Assembly: GCF_020382885.2 (NCBI RefSeq)
Contig: NC_058498.1
Span: 8,468,501 to 8,532,500 of the forward strand
DNA length: 64,000 nucleotides
Direction: 5' to 3'
Source of the DNA: Scatophagus argus
Taxonomy: Eukaryota > Chordata > Actinopteri > Scatophagidae
Part shown: positions 26,101 through 38,400 of the stretch, piece after piece
Layout: each line of letters starts with the position of its first letter
Position numbering within the stretch: position 1 is the first letter of the stretch
The notes under the pieces: model-generated
Database searches by the model: none
Seen by the model: only the letters and a program-made list of their open reading frames with translations
What the model was told of the DNA's origin: nothing
Made by a program: the position numbers and the translations under genes

Positions 26101-27676
26101 TGAATGACTCACCGTCTTTATATGAAGGATGATCAGCGCTCTGTAATATCAGCAAAAAGAGAAGTCAGTGAACAGAAGACTGAAGTGCGTAGTAGTATAA
26201 GAGAAGTATTATAAAGTATAAAAACTGATTAGTTCAAGAGAAATCTCAGCCACTTTTACACTTATAATTTTACACCTAGCAGGTTAAAAAGACTAAATAT
26301 TTGCTGGTTATGACATCACAAGCACAAACCTGAAGCTATCTTGCTTTTCTCAGTTCTACAGGATTATTTCAGGTCCACTTGAGTTTTGTTTTGGCTAATT
26401 ATTTGTAATTAGCCAAAACAAACAGACATTTTGTAGACTGGTAAATCTGCTTAAACTCCTCTGAGGCAACATGCAACATTCACCTACTTTGTTTTAAATC
26501 ATATGTTTGTGGAGTTTTATACTTCTTTTAAGTGGACACTTTTTCACACAAATGTATATCTCTAAGTAGTTTGAAACACGTACAAGTTACGTGAGAGAGA
26601 TTCTATAAAGAATAAAATTAATACATAAACAATCTGGAGTTTACTGTCCAGCCGAACAGATTAACAGTACCATATCTTACCTGCTCACTGTCTGCTGCAG
26701 CCTCTTCTTCCTCCGGAGGCTCCTCGCCCAGCTTCTTCCACACCGGCTCAGGATACTCATCATCAGGCAGGGAGGTGAGGGAGTCGTCTCTGTGTCGCTG
26801 CTGCTGACCATTCCCATAATGCCCCCAGAACCTTTGAGCATCCTCCTGGCTGTAGGAAACTGACACTACAGCGTCCACCTCTCCTCTGTGGGGCATACAC
26901 GTGGGATGTGGTGTAGCACTGATCTCTGTGAACTGCAGAAGCCCGAGCAGGTCTCTCTGGTGGCCTTCAGAGAAGAGCAGCCCTGTTGTTTCAGTGTTGT
27001 CATCTGTTGTTAGGGAGTTAGCGCACATCTCCAGCTCACGCAGGCTGGTCGTCTGATGCTGGGCAGAGTGAGACTCGTCCCCCATCAGCTGGAGCTGGCT
27101 GAGCAGGCTGTGGATGCGGCTGTGATCTTCATCACCTGATCTATTGTTAGCTACCTCAACCTCCTCCTCACTGACCCTACTGTCCACATCACAAACAGCT
27201 ACCTCTTGCTGGTCTTCCGTGACACCGTCGTCGACCCTCACCTTATCCCCTTCCTCAGCTACTTCATCTTCTTCTCCCAGTTCCACTTCAATATCTTGGA
27301 TTGACTCTTCAATATTTCCAACAAGCTCCTGCTGGTTTACGTCAAGTGAAGAGTGACTGTCACTCTTGGTCAAAGGCAGTAATAGTGGCTCACCTGGACT
27401 GGCCTTTTCCAGATTTTCTACAGGGGGAGAGAAGGTGGGGTCATCCAAGTCATTTGCTGAGCCTGTCTCACTGGAGCAGTCAGACCTCCAGTCTAATGGA
27501 GGAGGCTCAATCAGGTTGTAGGATTCGATATCCTCCACCTCCGAAGCTGGTGGAGATGCCACAGTCGGTCTGGTGACCTCCACTCCTGAGGCACCATCAA
27601 CGGCGATGGTGGCAGAACACAAGGAGTCTGAGGGTCCAGGAGCCAAATGATCAGCAGGGCAGATGTTGGAGTTCAT
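20183..27676 (-). CDS. apba3: APBA3 / Mint3 / X11-gamma adaptor (PTB-PDZ-PDZ)
   Basis: This cytoplasmic adaptor of the X11/Mint family binds amyloid-precursor-protein tails through its PTB domain and other partners through two PDZ domains, around the Golgi. Ten coding exons join in frame: 26681-27676, 26113-26140, 25871-26016, 25629-25715, 24331-24501, 23255-23434, 22004-22216, 20688-20807, 20364-20504, 20183-20254. That gives 717 residues plus a stop. Residues 1-332 come from one acidic exon. The PTB starts near 351 ([16 protein letters not shown]) and includes [21 protein letters not shown]1 begins at 537 ([20 protein letters not shown]) and PDZ2 near 630, with [20 protein letters not shown]. 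The end ([17 protein letters not shown]) is the family's conserved C-terminus. The human protein is 575 residues; the extra length is N-terminal. The short N-terminus and DLLGLL motif favour APBA3 over APBA1/2. Confidence 0.93.
20832..21690. repeat. Cluster of three retrotransposon 3'-tail-like fragments
   Basis: Three pieces in the apba3 intron before the PDZ2 exon share the teleost motif TTTATTAATCCC...GGGAAATTC or a variant: about 20832-20878, 21174-21280 and 21621-21675. The second also contains GGTGCTATATAAATAAA, a common fish LINE 3' end; the third begins with GATAA units. They look like truncated LINE or SINE tails. Confidence 0.55.
22379..22427. repeat. Perfect inverted repeat, 22-bp arms, 5-nt loop
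   Basis: Positions 22379-22400 and 22406-22427 are exact reverse complements separated by five bases (22401-22405). It lies in the apba3 intron just upstream of the PDZ1 exon. As RNA on either strand it would fold into a 22-bp hairpin. Confidence 0.9.
23435..25628 (-). other. apba3 introns around exon 5, nothing recognised
   Basis: The intron blocks 23435-24330 and 24502-25628 hold no exon that fits the reading phase of the neighbours, and no recognisable element. Short A-rich and T-rich runs are the only feature. Confidence 0.45.
26385..26422. repeat. Perfect inverted repeat, 17-bp arms, 4-nt loop
   Basis: Arms 26385-26401 and 26406-26422 are exact reverse complements around a TTTG loop, in the first coding intron of apba3. 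The arms contain GGCTAATTA and its complement. Confidence 0.9.
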
Positions 27677-28759
27677 TTTGAAAGAAAGCCTGTCAGAGTA
27701 AAAGTAACATTAGTGTGCAGCAGTTTCATTCAAGAGTTCACTAGAATTCAGGTCCACTACGTTTTCAACTACACGAATGGCACTGCCATAAAACATTTAT
27801 TGAAAGTATTTCTACAGTAACTGACATACAGATGCAACACTAACAGACACTGTCTTCTTCACTGCTTGTCGAGAAACAGCTTCAGTGAACCAGCACTGTC
27901 TGAATCATACAGACTCTTGTCTTCATTGCCCCATGGCCATCAAGATACAAAAAGCAGTCTTAAGGTCAAAGTACATAAACAACATATGCAACGAGTAACT
28001 ATCAAGCAGAACTCCAGGCAACAGTCATTTAGTTGCCAGTGCATATATGAATCCTAAAACTGGAAAACATAGCGGCTTGGGAATTCCGTTCTCCTATGTA
28101 CGAAGATGGACACTACCAAACTTCTTTTAAAAATCTGCAAATTGCAAAGCATGTGTAATTGGCAAATGTAGCAGTCTCTTCTAACAACACTGAAGAATTA
28201 TTTTAGAAATCAGACAGGACTTCTGCTAAATTCGGCTCAAAAAAGATGCACGAAGTAGGCTAACATTTCACAAAAAAACTGTTGAGATCCTCGGCCACAC
28301 CACCGCCTTACTCGTTAGGACGCAGTAATATATATTTCAGTTAGGAAAATATGAAAGAATAAAATATAAGATATACATTCCAAACAGTGTGCTTAGCATA
28401 TTATTAACTATCTTTAACTTACATTATTTGATGATAGTGTTAATGGTGTAAAGGGCCGACTGTTAATCAGAAAAGGTCGTATCATGTGATGTTATATTAA
28501 ATAACGTGCTTTAAAGGACAGTATAACTTCAATGGACAACGTGTTAACGGAAATTGGAATTTTCTGATAGCTCAGATAAAATATAACTAACCAAATAACA
28601 TTTCAGCTCAGGCTGGCTAACTAAAGTTAGCTGTTAAAGTAGCTAAATGCTAAGTTAGCTAATTTCAACCCGGTGCATCCCAAGATGAGCTCGTCGACAT
28701 AATTTGTCATTTCTATGCTTAAACACGAACTTTTAAGCGGAGAAAGAAGCAGCTCTCAC

Positions 28760-28960
28760 CCGGTATTTTAGGTTTTTCTCGGTTTCTTTGCGCCCAGACG
28801 CAGAGTCCTGTGGGTGCCACGACAGAGAAGTTGACGTGGTTTGGGATGTGAGTCTTTTCCAAAACTTTGGCTTTGTTTTATTCGTCATACTAACAACAGC
28901 ACCATTAAAGATAATAACTCCACGTAATCGAAAGGTAAAAGTCACCGTTTAAAAGAGACA
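28760..28960 (-). other. Likely 5'UTR exon and promoter area of apba3
   Basis: A good donor (ACCGG|GTGAGA) sits at 28760 on the minus strand. The first coding exon has an acceptor at 27690-27692, with 13 untranslated bases before its ATG. The upstream exon boundary and transcription start are not visible; 28960 is only an estimate. Confidence 0.5.
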
Positions 28961-30643
28961 TTTCCTGACATTGTTGCTGTTGTCCACTAGACAGCTTTTG
29001 TTTATTCGCTGACTCTATAAGTGTGCTGCATTCACGAGCCCTTGTAAATTAACGGGTTTATTCTCTCCTCGTATTACCGTACATACGACACATTACCAAA
29101 TCAAAGAAACTTCATATTTCACTGAAAACACGCACTTGTAACATTTTTCATTTCTGTTTTATGATCCGGAGTGGCTATTCTACCACTGTTTGTAATTACA
29201 ATTTGAGATGATTAATAAAAACACATGACAAGCACTACTTTTCCAGAACGAAATGGTATTTGATAGAATATTTGATTATTTCTAAATTGCAATCTGTCCG
29301 TCAGCACATGAATGCAACTTTTGCCAACGTCATGATGCACCTTCAAGACCCGCTCAATCAAACGTCAATAAAACGATATGAGAGCAGAATTCAGTTTGAA
29401 AATGTAGCTTTAATTTGAAAAATTAATTAGTTTACATCATCTAAAATATCCTTACATAAAATTAAATTTACATTTCAAGCAGCTTTTGACAAGATCATTT
29501 CTATATAAAACTTAATCACGGTTGTCTGTAGGCTGTTTTCTACTGATTCATCAAATCAGATATATCTGCAGCTAATTTCTCCAGTTAGCAAAACTACAAT
29601 ACCTGAAGAACTTACTGGTTACTGGTGTTTACATTCTTTAAACAAACTTTGAGTTGGTCTTTAAACATTATGTGACAGAAATTCCTTTTTTCTCGACTGA
29701 TCCCAGTGGCGCAGTCATAAAAGAATTACAAAAGGTGTAGTAAGTAATTCACACATGAAAAAAAAAAAAAAATCAAGACAGAAAGTTAGCTTTATGGAGT
29801 GTGTGGCTAAGGCAATAATTTATGAGCCTTTCCACAATATCACTGTTTTTCTCTTAAAATCACCTCACCAATTTCAAAGCTATTTCTGCATTGACCTTTG
29901 AGGGTGACTGACTGAACAGTAAGAGGTTGAGTGTCTCTTTGCATCTCCTCTGTAGTGAAAAATGCCGTTAAACACAATGGCTGTTGCAGGAATCAGCTTG
30001 TCTCTTGTCAAGTACAGGATGAAGTCACGGACCATACGCCACTCTGCATAATGACAAAGAAGGATCCACATGGTAACGAGTCTTGTCTCTTTGGGAACTG
30101 TACTAAAAAGGCCACTGAGAACAAAAAGCAGAAGGAAATTTGTATTAAATACAAAGATGATTTACCTCCGCAGCTGCGTCCAATTCACCACAAAGTCAGT
30201 AGAAAGTTAAAAATTGCAAAACAAAGCCCCTAAAATGTAGGAACAAATCACGTAAATACTTTTAGCTGCATGTAACAACACGTACACCCTAAAAAAATTT
30301 CTCATCCATATGATTGCAATGCTGCAGCAGTTATGTGAGAAATAGGACTTAAGTAAAAGAACATTTGAGTGATCTTGTCATCAAATCTTGCCTTCGACTG
30401 TCTGATAATTGAAATGTCCAGATGTTATTTGTTTTTTTAAATCTGATTAAGAACTTGAATTATTGGTGATAAGTCAGCAATATTTCACAAGCCAAAAAAA
30501 AACAAAACTGAAATCAAACTCTCCAGACAGTCCAATCACATCAAAGATCTGCTCTTCAGCTTTTCACTCAACACTTTCCACCAAACTTTTTTTTTTGCTT
30601 CACCATCAAAGCATCTGATCGATACCTCGCTGTGAGGTGAAGA
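28961..30643. other. Intergenic region between apba3 and pex11g, including pex11g 3'UTR
   Basis: No coding exon is recognisable. The part next to 30643 should be pex11g 3'UTR, but no strong AATAAA is seen on the minus strand; an ATTAAA occurs near 29409-29414. A poly-A run lies at 29758-29773. Confidence 0.4.
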
Positions 30644-33398
30644 CTACGTGCTGTCTGTCTGGTCGCTGTCGCCTGCATTCATCTGGATCAAACCAATCAC
30701 AGATGAAATGGTGCCCATCAGTCCCACCAGCCAGTTGGGGAATCGACCCGCCCACAGGAAGCCAGGTGGCATCCAATGAATGGCGTTACTGAGGTCAGCC
30801 ATGCTGCTGAGGACAGAGAGGACCTCCCCTCGCATCTGTCTGTGGAGCTGAGAGCGACTGCTGGAGAAAAAACACATTAGTTCATCTGGACTTTCCATTA
30901 CAGGACAATGTCTCACTGTGCAAAAGAGCCATGAAGTTAACACACCTGCTGCCACCTCCGTCTCTCTCATATCTCTTCAACTTCTTCTTCAGTAACATCA
31001 GAACGCGGAGTGATCTGAAGAGCAAAGTATTCACATGACACTTCAACTCAGACTGACGGTGATTCACGGTATTTCATATTCAGTATAGCAGGGGACAAAG
31101 TTAGAGCTCAAAGCTCTCAATCCTAGAAACAGGTCAGTTAACAAGCATGTTACAAGTGAAGATCTGACAAAAAAATAAAAGCTTGACACAATAAACCTGC
31201 TTTGGATGTATTTTGACTGATGTGAGGTGAGGAAAGAAATATAAATACAACATATTTAATTTAAATTAAAGGGTAAAGATGGCATAATTGTATATTATAC
31301 TTTCTGTCATCAAATCTCATCTTTTAATACTCCTGATTTGCTCACCATCACAATTAAAGATTAAAAGTTTAAAGTTAAAGTGACATATTTTGTCATTGGA
31401 GGGAACTCACTCCAACGAAATTTGTTCTCTGCATTTAACCCACCCAAGTGACGTGCACACACACACAGCAAACCCGGGGCAGTGGGGCGACCGCGTGCAG
31501 CGCCCGGGGAGCAGTGGGGGTTAGGTACCTTGCTCAAGGGTACCTCAGCCATGGACAAGGTACATGACAAATCCTTGAAAATAGATCACAGTATAGTTTC
31601 ATTTATTTACAAAAATGTATCTGCAAGTACGGGTGTATGCACTCCTGCCATACCAGGTCATATAGTTATTAGAAATGTGACGCTGCTGGGAAGCTGTATG
31701 TACATTTTTTTTCTATTGTTTTACTGCATAAGCAACCAATATTCAAACGGTAAACGACATGCGTAACTTCAAGCACATCTGTAACACAACATGCACACAG
31801 GGTTAGTAGTTTACAGCTGTTTAAAGCTGTTTTGGCTGACACAAACAGTTGAGGTATCGGAGTCGGTATCAGGAAGGAAAAATGGTATCTGAAAGTCTCT
31901 GGTAAATAAGTATGAATTTGACACACAATGAATTATCACATAAATGGCATTTGTTATTTCAGGTGGTTAACTTTTCGTCAGTGTATCCAGTCAGTTAACG
32001 CAGTTTGATCGTCCTGATCTCAGACCTGAGTATTCCCAGCAGCAGCGAGGTTCCCCACAGCACCGTGCTGAACAGCCACCACTTGTCAGACTTCACTTTG
32101 ATGAGCTCAGCGTCAGCAGCCCACGCGATGTGTTCACAGGGGTAGTACAGCTGGTCGGCGACGTTGGTCAGCACCGAAATCCAGCGCACGCCTGCGTCAT
32201 CCTCCTGTGAAAAACATGCAATGTGCAAGAATGCGGCGTAGCACACAGTGAAAGTGTGAATTTATGTATCACATCACCGTATTGTTATAATAATAACAAT
32301 GTGTTTAGAAACATATTTACATTTTTGTCCACACTGTACTACATCTCATAAGACATGAACACATTCGAACAGAAACTACTATTTTGAGATTTTGAATTAA
32401 TAAACACTATATCCTGTGACTTTTAGCAAGCGCACTCACTGTCAAAGCTTCATAAGAAAAGTAGCAGTTGAATGCTAACAAAATAATTAGTCCAGGAAAA
32501 GTTCAAATGCTTCTGTCAATACAAAAACCGGTGCCCATTTTGCTTCAAGCTAATCCATGCGTCCCTGATTGAAAAGTGAGGACTGAAAAGACCTGAGAGG
32601 AGAAATAAAAGACAGAGCAGAGTGCTGTATGTGGCTCACCCCAGCCCCCATCCCATAGCTGTGGGAGTAAGACAGCATGGACAGATCATCAAACAGCCTC
32701 AGCACGGTGCGGCAGTGGCTGAGCTGAGCTGAAAACAGCAGCAGACTTTTCCCGAGCCGATGGGATGAAACATCTGCTTCTGCCTTCCTGGACAGAACTC
32801 CTCCAACCAGCTGAGAGCCATAACAGACCGTCCTGATCTGCAACACAAAGACAGACAGACTGACACCGTCAGGGGAGTAGTATAGTGTTTGGATTTCAGT
32901 ACCACACTTATATACCCCTCCTGACAGCCACCCATGGAACATTGCACAATGCAGCCATTTGCACAGAACTCTCGAACTACTCATCTCATTGCACTACTCT
33001 GTCAGTCATTTGCACTACTTTATTCTGATGTTTATATCTTTTAATCTGATTGCTATTTTTTATATTTATATATCGTTGTTTATATTTATTTTGTTAGGTA
33101 ATTGGACTTATGCCGGGACCGGGGAAACTAATTTCGTTCCACCTCATGTTTCTACATGTGTGAAATGACAATAAAGCTCCTTGAATCCTTGAATTTAAGC
33201 CTGCAGGTCTTAAGTGTTTTGTGTTGACAGGAATCTAGTGCCTGAGCACAGATGGCAGTAAACAATTAACTAAACATAAGTGTTGAAACTACACGCACAC
33301 AGAAAGTGGAATATATAAACCACACGAGTACTTACAACTTTGTCTCTTCCTCTGTATGACTCCAGCAGTCGCACCAGACACTCCACGGACTGCTGCAT
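30644..33398 (-). CDS. pex11g: Peroxisomal membrane protein PEX11-gamma
   Basis: PEX11 proteins sit in the peroxisomal membrane and promote its elongation and division. Five exons join in frame: 33336-33398, 32640-32837, 32026-32204, 30946-31014, 30644-30860. They encode about 241 residues, the length of human PEX11G. Family landmarks in order: LESYRGRDKV, YGSQLVGGVL, QLSHCRTVLRLFDDLSML, EDDAGVRW, ADQLYYPCEHIAWAADA, a hydrophobic segment (LFSTVLWGTSLLLGIL), MADLSNAIHWMPPGFLWAGR and a C-terminal hydrophobic segment (WLVGLMGTISSVIGLI). The start at 33398 gives MQQSVECLVRLLESYRG, matching the N-terminal length of the family. The last intron has a CAGCAG acceptor, so one Ser is optional. Gamma is preferred over alpha or beta from the strong match to human PEX11G. 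Confidence 0.93.
31375..31560. repeat. Interspersed teleost repeat in pex11g intron
   Basis: The stretch GCATTTAACCCACCCAAG, a CA run, CGCCCGGGGAGCAGTGGGGG and CCTTGCTCAAGGGTACCTCA is a widespread fish interspersed repeat that I recognise by sequence but cannot name with certainty. It lies in the intron between pex11g exons 3 and 4 and is locally GC-rich. Confidence 0.55.
32890..33195 (+). mobile_element. 3' end of a non-LTR retrotransposon
   Basis: The plus strand ends in GGGAAACTAATTTCGTTCC, then TGACAATAAAGCTCCTTGAA and a short TTGAATCC tail. This is a common 3' terminus of teleost LINEs and their SINE partners. The upstream 200 bp (repeated TTTGCAC and GCACTAC words) belongs to the same 3'UTR type. 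It lies in pex11g intron 1, antisense to the gene. Confidence 0.6.
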
Positions 33399-33557
33399 GT
33401 CTGTCTCACAACGCTGTACAACAAATAAACACCGACATATGAAGCTTCTGCATATGCATCTCCACGTCTGTTAGCCCTGTTCTCCGCTGGACTTTGAAAC
33501 AGGTAGTAGCCCGACTAGACTCAAGTAAAGGATCACTGATTCAATCGAATTTGTTCC

Positions 33558-33750
33558 CCTTCTTCTTCTTCTTCTTCTTCTTCTTCTTCTACTGCTGCTG
33601 CTGCTGCTGCTGCTACAACTGCAACTACTACTACTATTACTACTACTACTACTACTACTACTACTAATAATAATAATCCTCCTCCTCTTCCTCCTCCTCC
33701 GCCTCCTCCTCCTCCTCCTCCTTCTTCTTCTTCTTCTTCTTCTTCTTCTG
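33558..33750. repeat. Compound triplet microsatellite upstream of pex11g
   Basis: Consecutive blocks of TTC, TGC, TAC, TAA, CTC/CCT and again TTC units span about 190 bp. The region begins 160 bp upstream of the pex11g ATG. Long polyarginine or polyglutamate ORFs here are artefacts of the repeat. Confidence 0.9.
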
Positions 33751-33759
33751 TAAGTTTTA

Positions 33760-34915
33760 TTCGTGCGCACCCGGTGCGAACTAGATGCAGTGATGGCGAA
33801 CTGCTGCCCTCCTCAGTCATCAATTTAGCTGGCGGACGTAGGTCTAAATTATTTCAATACATGCAGTAAAGGCACGTAAAATAATGCTTCCTGATATTGT
33901 TGAATGTAAGATATGCAGACAGTGAAGTAGCCTTGAAGTTTTTATTTATAAGTTAAATTTAGTACATAATAATAATAACAATAATAATCCACACATGACA
34001 AAACTTGATTTGGAGGTTTGTTTTGTTCTTTAACTATACTTTATTACATACTGGTCTTCATCCATTAATGTCCACAGCCGAATTTGATAATTTCTTTTAC
34101 ATAAAGTACTAGCTGAGTATAACGTAACTGTGTGTCTTAACAATTTTCACCCCTCACAGAAAAAGAAAAACAAAAAAATTCTGTCAAAGGGAGTCAGATT
34201 CCGAGTGGGGCAGATCTGCTGAGAAATGCAGTGGGATCCATAATAACATATTGCTGCTTCACTGACATTATTAAACCCACAGTTTACTGTGACCAAACAA
34301 ATACTGACAGACGTCCATTATCCAAATGCTGTTGTCGGAGTACCAACTGTATGCACTCTTTCAGCTGTTTAGTTGATTTATAACTCATCATAATTTAGTG
34401 AGATGAACTTGCTTACTGCTAACCAAGCTAGCTGTTAGCTGTCTGGGCTGCAAACTGGCTGTTTATGTAGTCTGCTGTTGAGCTACTTGTTGTGTATTTT
34501 ACACTTAATAGGGAGTAGTCTTTGCAAAGATAATACTTCTTCCTGACATGAGGAACACAAACTACTTTCACAGCTAGCCTGTACTGAATAGTTTCATAAT
34601 ATTTATTTTTACATCAGCTAATACCTACATTAGAATGCAAACAGTAGTCTTGCTGTACTTATTACAGTTCTTGAGTTATATGTTTGTTCAGCTGATCGGC
34701 TCATGGATGATTTTACATCTCAGAGATATTCTTAATATATTTTCCATCCTTTTTTTTTTATCTTATCTTATCTTAATCTTAATCTTAATTCTTCTTCTAC
34801 ATTCCCGCAGGGCTCCATTATTTGCAAACTGGTAACAGGAGTCCATATTCCTCCTCCGCTGAAACAACACACACACACACTGGGACACATGAGCTTTTCA
34901 CAAATTCAGCATTTT
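33760..34915. other. Intergenic region between pex11g and the pram1-like gene
   Basis: No coding exon is recognised on either strand. It holds a short TCTTA-type pentamer run at about 34760-34790 and AT-rich sequence. The upper part is probably pram1-like 3'UTR; AATAAA on the minus strand occurs near 34925 and 34987. Confidence 0.4.
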
Positions 34916-35439
34916 TATTTTTGTTTTTATTAAAAACACAAGGAAAAGAGTTAATTCAAAGTGGTACACAATTACCAGGAAGAAGTTTATTTATTTTACA
35001 TTATCTCAGAGGTCAAGCAAAACACAAAGCTACAGTAATAGTGTATTCATTTTGTATACAAGCAGTTTGACAAAAAATGCAATTATTCCAAGTTTGTTAT
35101 TGTCAGCACAGGGCAAGTACAGTTTGTGTGTAAATGAGTGTGTGTGTCTTTTTAATGAATATTGCTTTAGTTTGATAAAAGCTAGTTTGTGAGTCGGACA
35201 GCCTTCCTGTGTTACACCACGACAGGAAGGAAGCCTGGCTGTGCAGTGCAGGCTATGTTTAAATCCTCTTTAATTGAATGCAATTCGAGTCAAATAAAGG
35301 AAAAAACCGGCACCCAGGAGCATAGTTATACATATATATATTATTTTTACAGCTTATGTTTTCAGTTTTTGATTTAAATTTATATGGCAGTTTGTTTCTT
35401 TTGTTTGAGTGTGTATGTGTGTGTTTAGTTTGACATGTT

Positions 35440-38400
35440 TTAATAATCAGCATGAGGAGAGTCGTTGTCATAGATGTCTGCAATAAAAAGAGAAAAAAAA
35501 TCCTTATTAAAGTCATTATTTTAGATTAGATTGGAAATGACAGCAGCATTTTAAAGTCTGCACTGTATTTGTTTCAGATCATGAGGATTCAAAGATAACT
35601 CACCGCCTGCATAGTCAACATCATCGTAGATGTCTCTTTCCCTGCAAAGGAAGAAATTAATTCTGTTGATATCTCTGGGCAAAATCTGGACTGAGAACTT
35701 GTTAAAGTCAAGTTAAGATTAAGGTTACAACAGTGTTTACTGTAATCATTATTAAAAAGCTTTATATTAAAGCATGAATTAAAAGGTAAAAATGCAGTGC
35801 AGTGTTTAGAATTCTGAAAATGGGTGCATCCAGTATAATATGTTTGTTCACAACTTGAAAATATGAGCTGACGGCCCATTTGCATGCAGTTGTACAAAAC
35901 ATAAATTACTAATTTAATCTTCACAAACAGCAGCAAAAATCCCTATTAATGATACCAATAAAACATACTTAAAGAAAGGCAATTCATCATTATTTATTTA
36001 TGGCAGAAATACACCTTTTCTAAGTAATGTTAATCTTAAACTGATGAAGAATCACTTACATTGGAAGAAGAAGAGATCTGGACACATAACCATCTGTGAA
36101 GGGTGAGACAATAGAAACCTCATATAAAACATTCAGTCAAGTACACACACACATATATATATCACACAAAACTTCTGACTGCTCTTTTGGACACAAACTC
36201 ATGACGTCCCCCTAAGCATCAGGTAGGCTGGACTTTATACTATTTCACCAATCAAGTCTTAAGGCCCTTTCAGCCACAACGTGATTTGAACTGCACTCGC
36301 TGCTACTTCTGATGACACAGCTAAAAGCCATCACGGCGCCTCGCAACAAATTGAAAATAATTTTCTCGTCACACTGTATCTGAAAGGGCCTTTACTCTTA
36401 TAGCAAATCCAGCCGCCTCCACAAACTGTTCATGTATCACATACTGCAGATCAATATAACATACATCCATAGACAAGAGATGTGAAGTGTTCACGTACAT
36501 TTTCCAAACCGGTTGCGACACAGAGCTTTCTTGCTGTTGGTGAGTTGGATGATGTCCAGGACTTCTCCCGAAGTCACAACCAGATCCTTCCCTCCTGGCT
36601 TCTTTATGACACAATTAGGATCCACCATCACAGTGTGCAGCACATTCGGAGGCCCCTCAAACTGGCAAACAACAGTTACAGTTATCCATTTTTTTTGCGT
36701 TTTCTAAATTTCAGTAAGTAAACTTAGTGAGGGCACTATAACATGTTTATGTTGTGTTATATGCACCAAGTAGAAATCATGCTGGTCATCTCATTACTGT
36801 GGGGTGCATGTGGAGTTTCTCAAGGATCTAACCTGTTTTTTTCTTTCTATACTTTTATCCCTTTTGACAAGCAGTTCAGGAACATGAACATTCAATATAA
36901 ACATTTAATTTCAGTGCTATGCTGATGACACTCTGCTTTATCTAGCACTAAAAATAAGTCATCAGGCAAAAAAGTGTGAAAATGATTTACCTTAAATTTT
37001 TTTCTCAGCTCCTTCATCAGTTTGGAATCTATGCTAAAAAAATATGATGATTTAACAGTTAATAAATAGGCATAGTAATACATTTATCACCAACATATTT
37101 TCTCAGATTTTCTGCCAGAGATAAATAAAACAAGTTAGAGACAGCCTAATTCTGTGCTCTTGTTTGAACTTTACCACACCTGGTTTCATCACTTATTGCA
37201 TCTCCATAAATAAATCTTTACATTATGCTGATGGCAGGGCTGCACTGATTCGTCAATATCTCAAGCACTTACTTTCTGTACCCATTTGGTGAACTAGCTG
37301 TGAATAGATACCTGACTTCAGGCGGGGGTGGGGGAAAATCCTCAGTTAGTGGTTGAACATCATCATAGTCATCTGAGGATAAAACAAGTTAATGATCTAT
37401 GCTCGTAAATGAATGTGATGTGGTGTGAATTCCTATGAACTATTTAATGCTTTTAACAAAGAAAAAACAATTTAAACCAAACAATCAATATCAATAGCTA
37501 TGAGTGCTTTGTTTCTGTTGAACAACGATGTGGTTAATGAAATAGAAACTGTGAGATTTTGCTTGATATTGATCTGCCAGTGATGTTTAGAGTGTTGTCA
37601 CTCACCATCATCTTCAAGTATGCTGCAGATTAAAGGAAACACAACATGTCAGTTGGAACAAATATGGGTGAAACTAAGAAAGCAAATCTACATCACAATT
37701 AGGTGAATTTACAGGTGGAATTACTGTAATCTGATTTAAAAAATGCTAAAAATAATGTTTAAAAATTTGGATTAAGTTTGTTGAAAAGCATTAAGACAAG
37801 AAAAAAAACATTATTATACCTGTCTCTGTTATTGGATTCCATATTCAACATCTGCGGAGGGTCTGGAGGTGGTGGAGGCAATGGTGATGTGTCTGTTTTT
37901 CGGGACTGGAGCACTTTGCGCTTCACTGCCTCATAATCAATATCTACACATGTGTTACTGATGTATCCGTCTGCAAGATAATACGACATCAAGATGATGT
38001 ACATGATGCCACTGTTTGAGTCAAGTTAGAGACACAAAGTCTTTTGATTTTCAAAAAAGTTAGAAAGTTAGTTATGAGACATTTTGTGAAATTGTTTGAT
38101 TTTGATGTACTGCAACCACCTATCACTGAATTAATGTTGTGAACATAAAGCTTACATTTCATAAGCATAATTTTGTGCATAATGTTCTCTGATGAATAAT
38201 TATTATTCAAAAGAAGAGCATAGTTATTATATCTGCAGCAACAACAACTCTTTGTCGTTAACATTTTCGTTAACATTTCCTATTAGTCATGTTAAGTGTG
38301 TAATCTATGAATAGAATACAACATGTTATTATACATTTATAACATTAACATGTGAAGCACTTGTTTCCTATGGTTTGACAGTCTTACCACTGTCACATAT

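Noticed and set aside
33471-33823. Long minus-strand ORFs of polyarginine, polyglutamate or polyglycine
   Set aside because: They are translations of a triplet microsatellite in different frames, not a protein gene.
37025-37033. CATAG acceptor for the pram1-like exon before hSH3-2
   Set aside because: It gives an early stop; the TTTTTTTAG acceptor a few bases upstream keeps the frame and yields SIDSKLMKELRKKFK.
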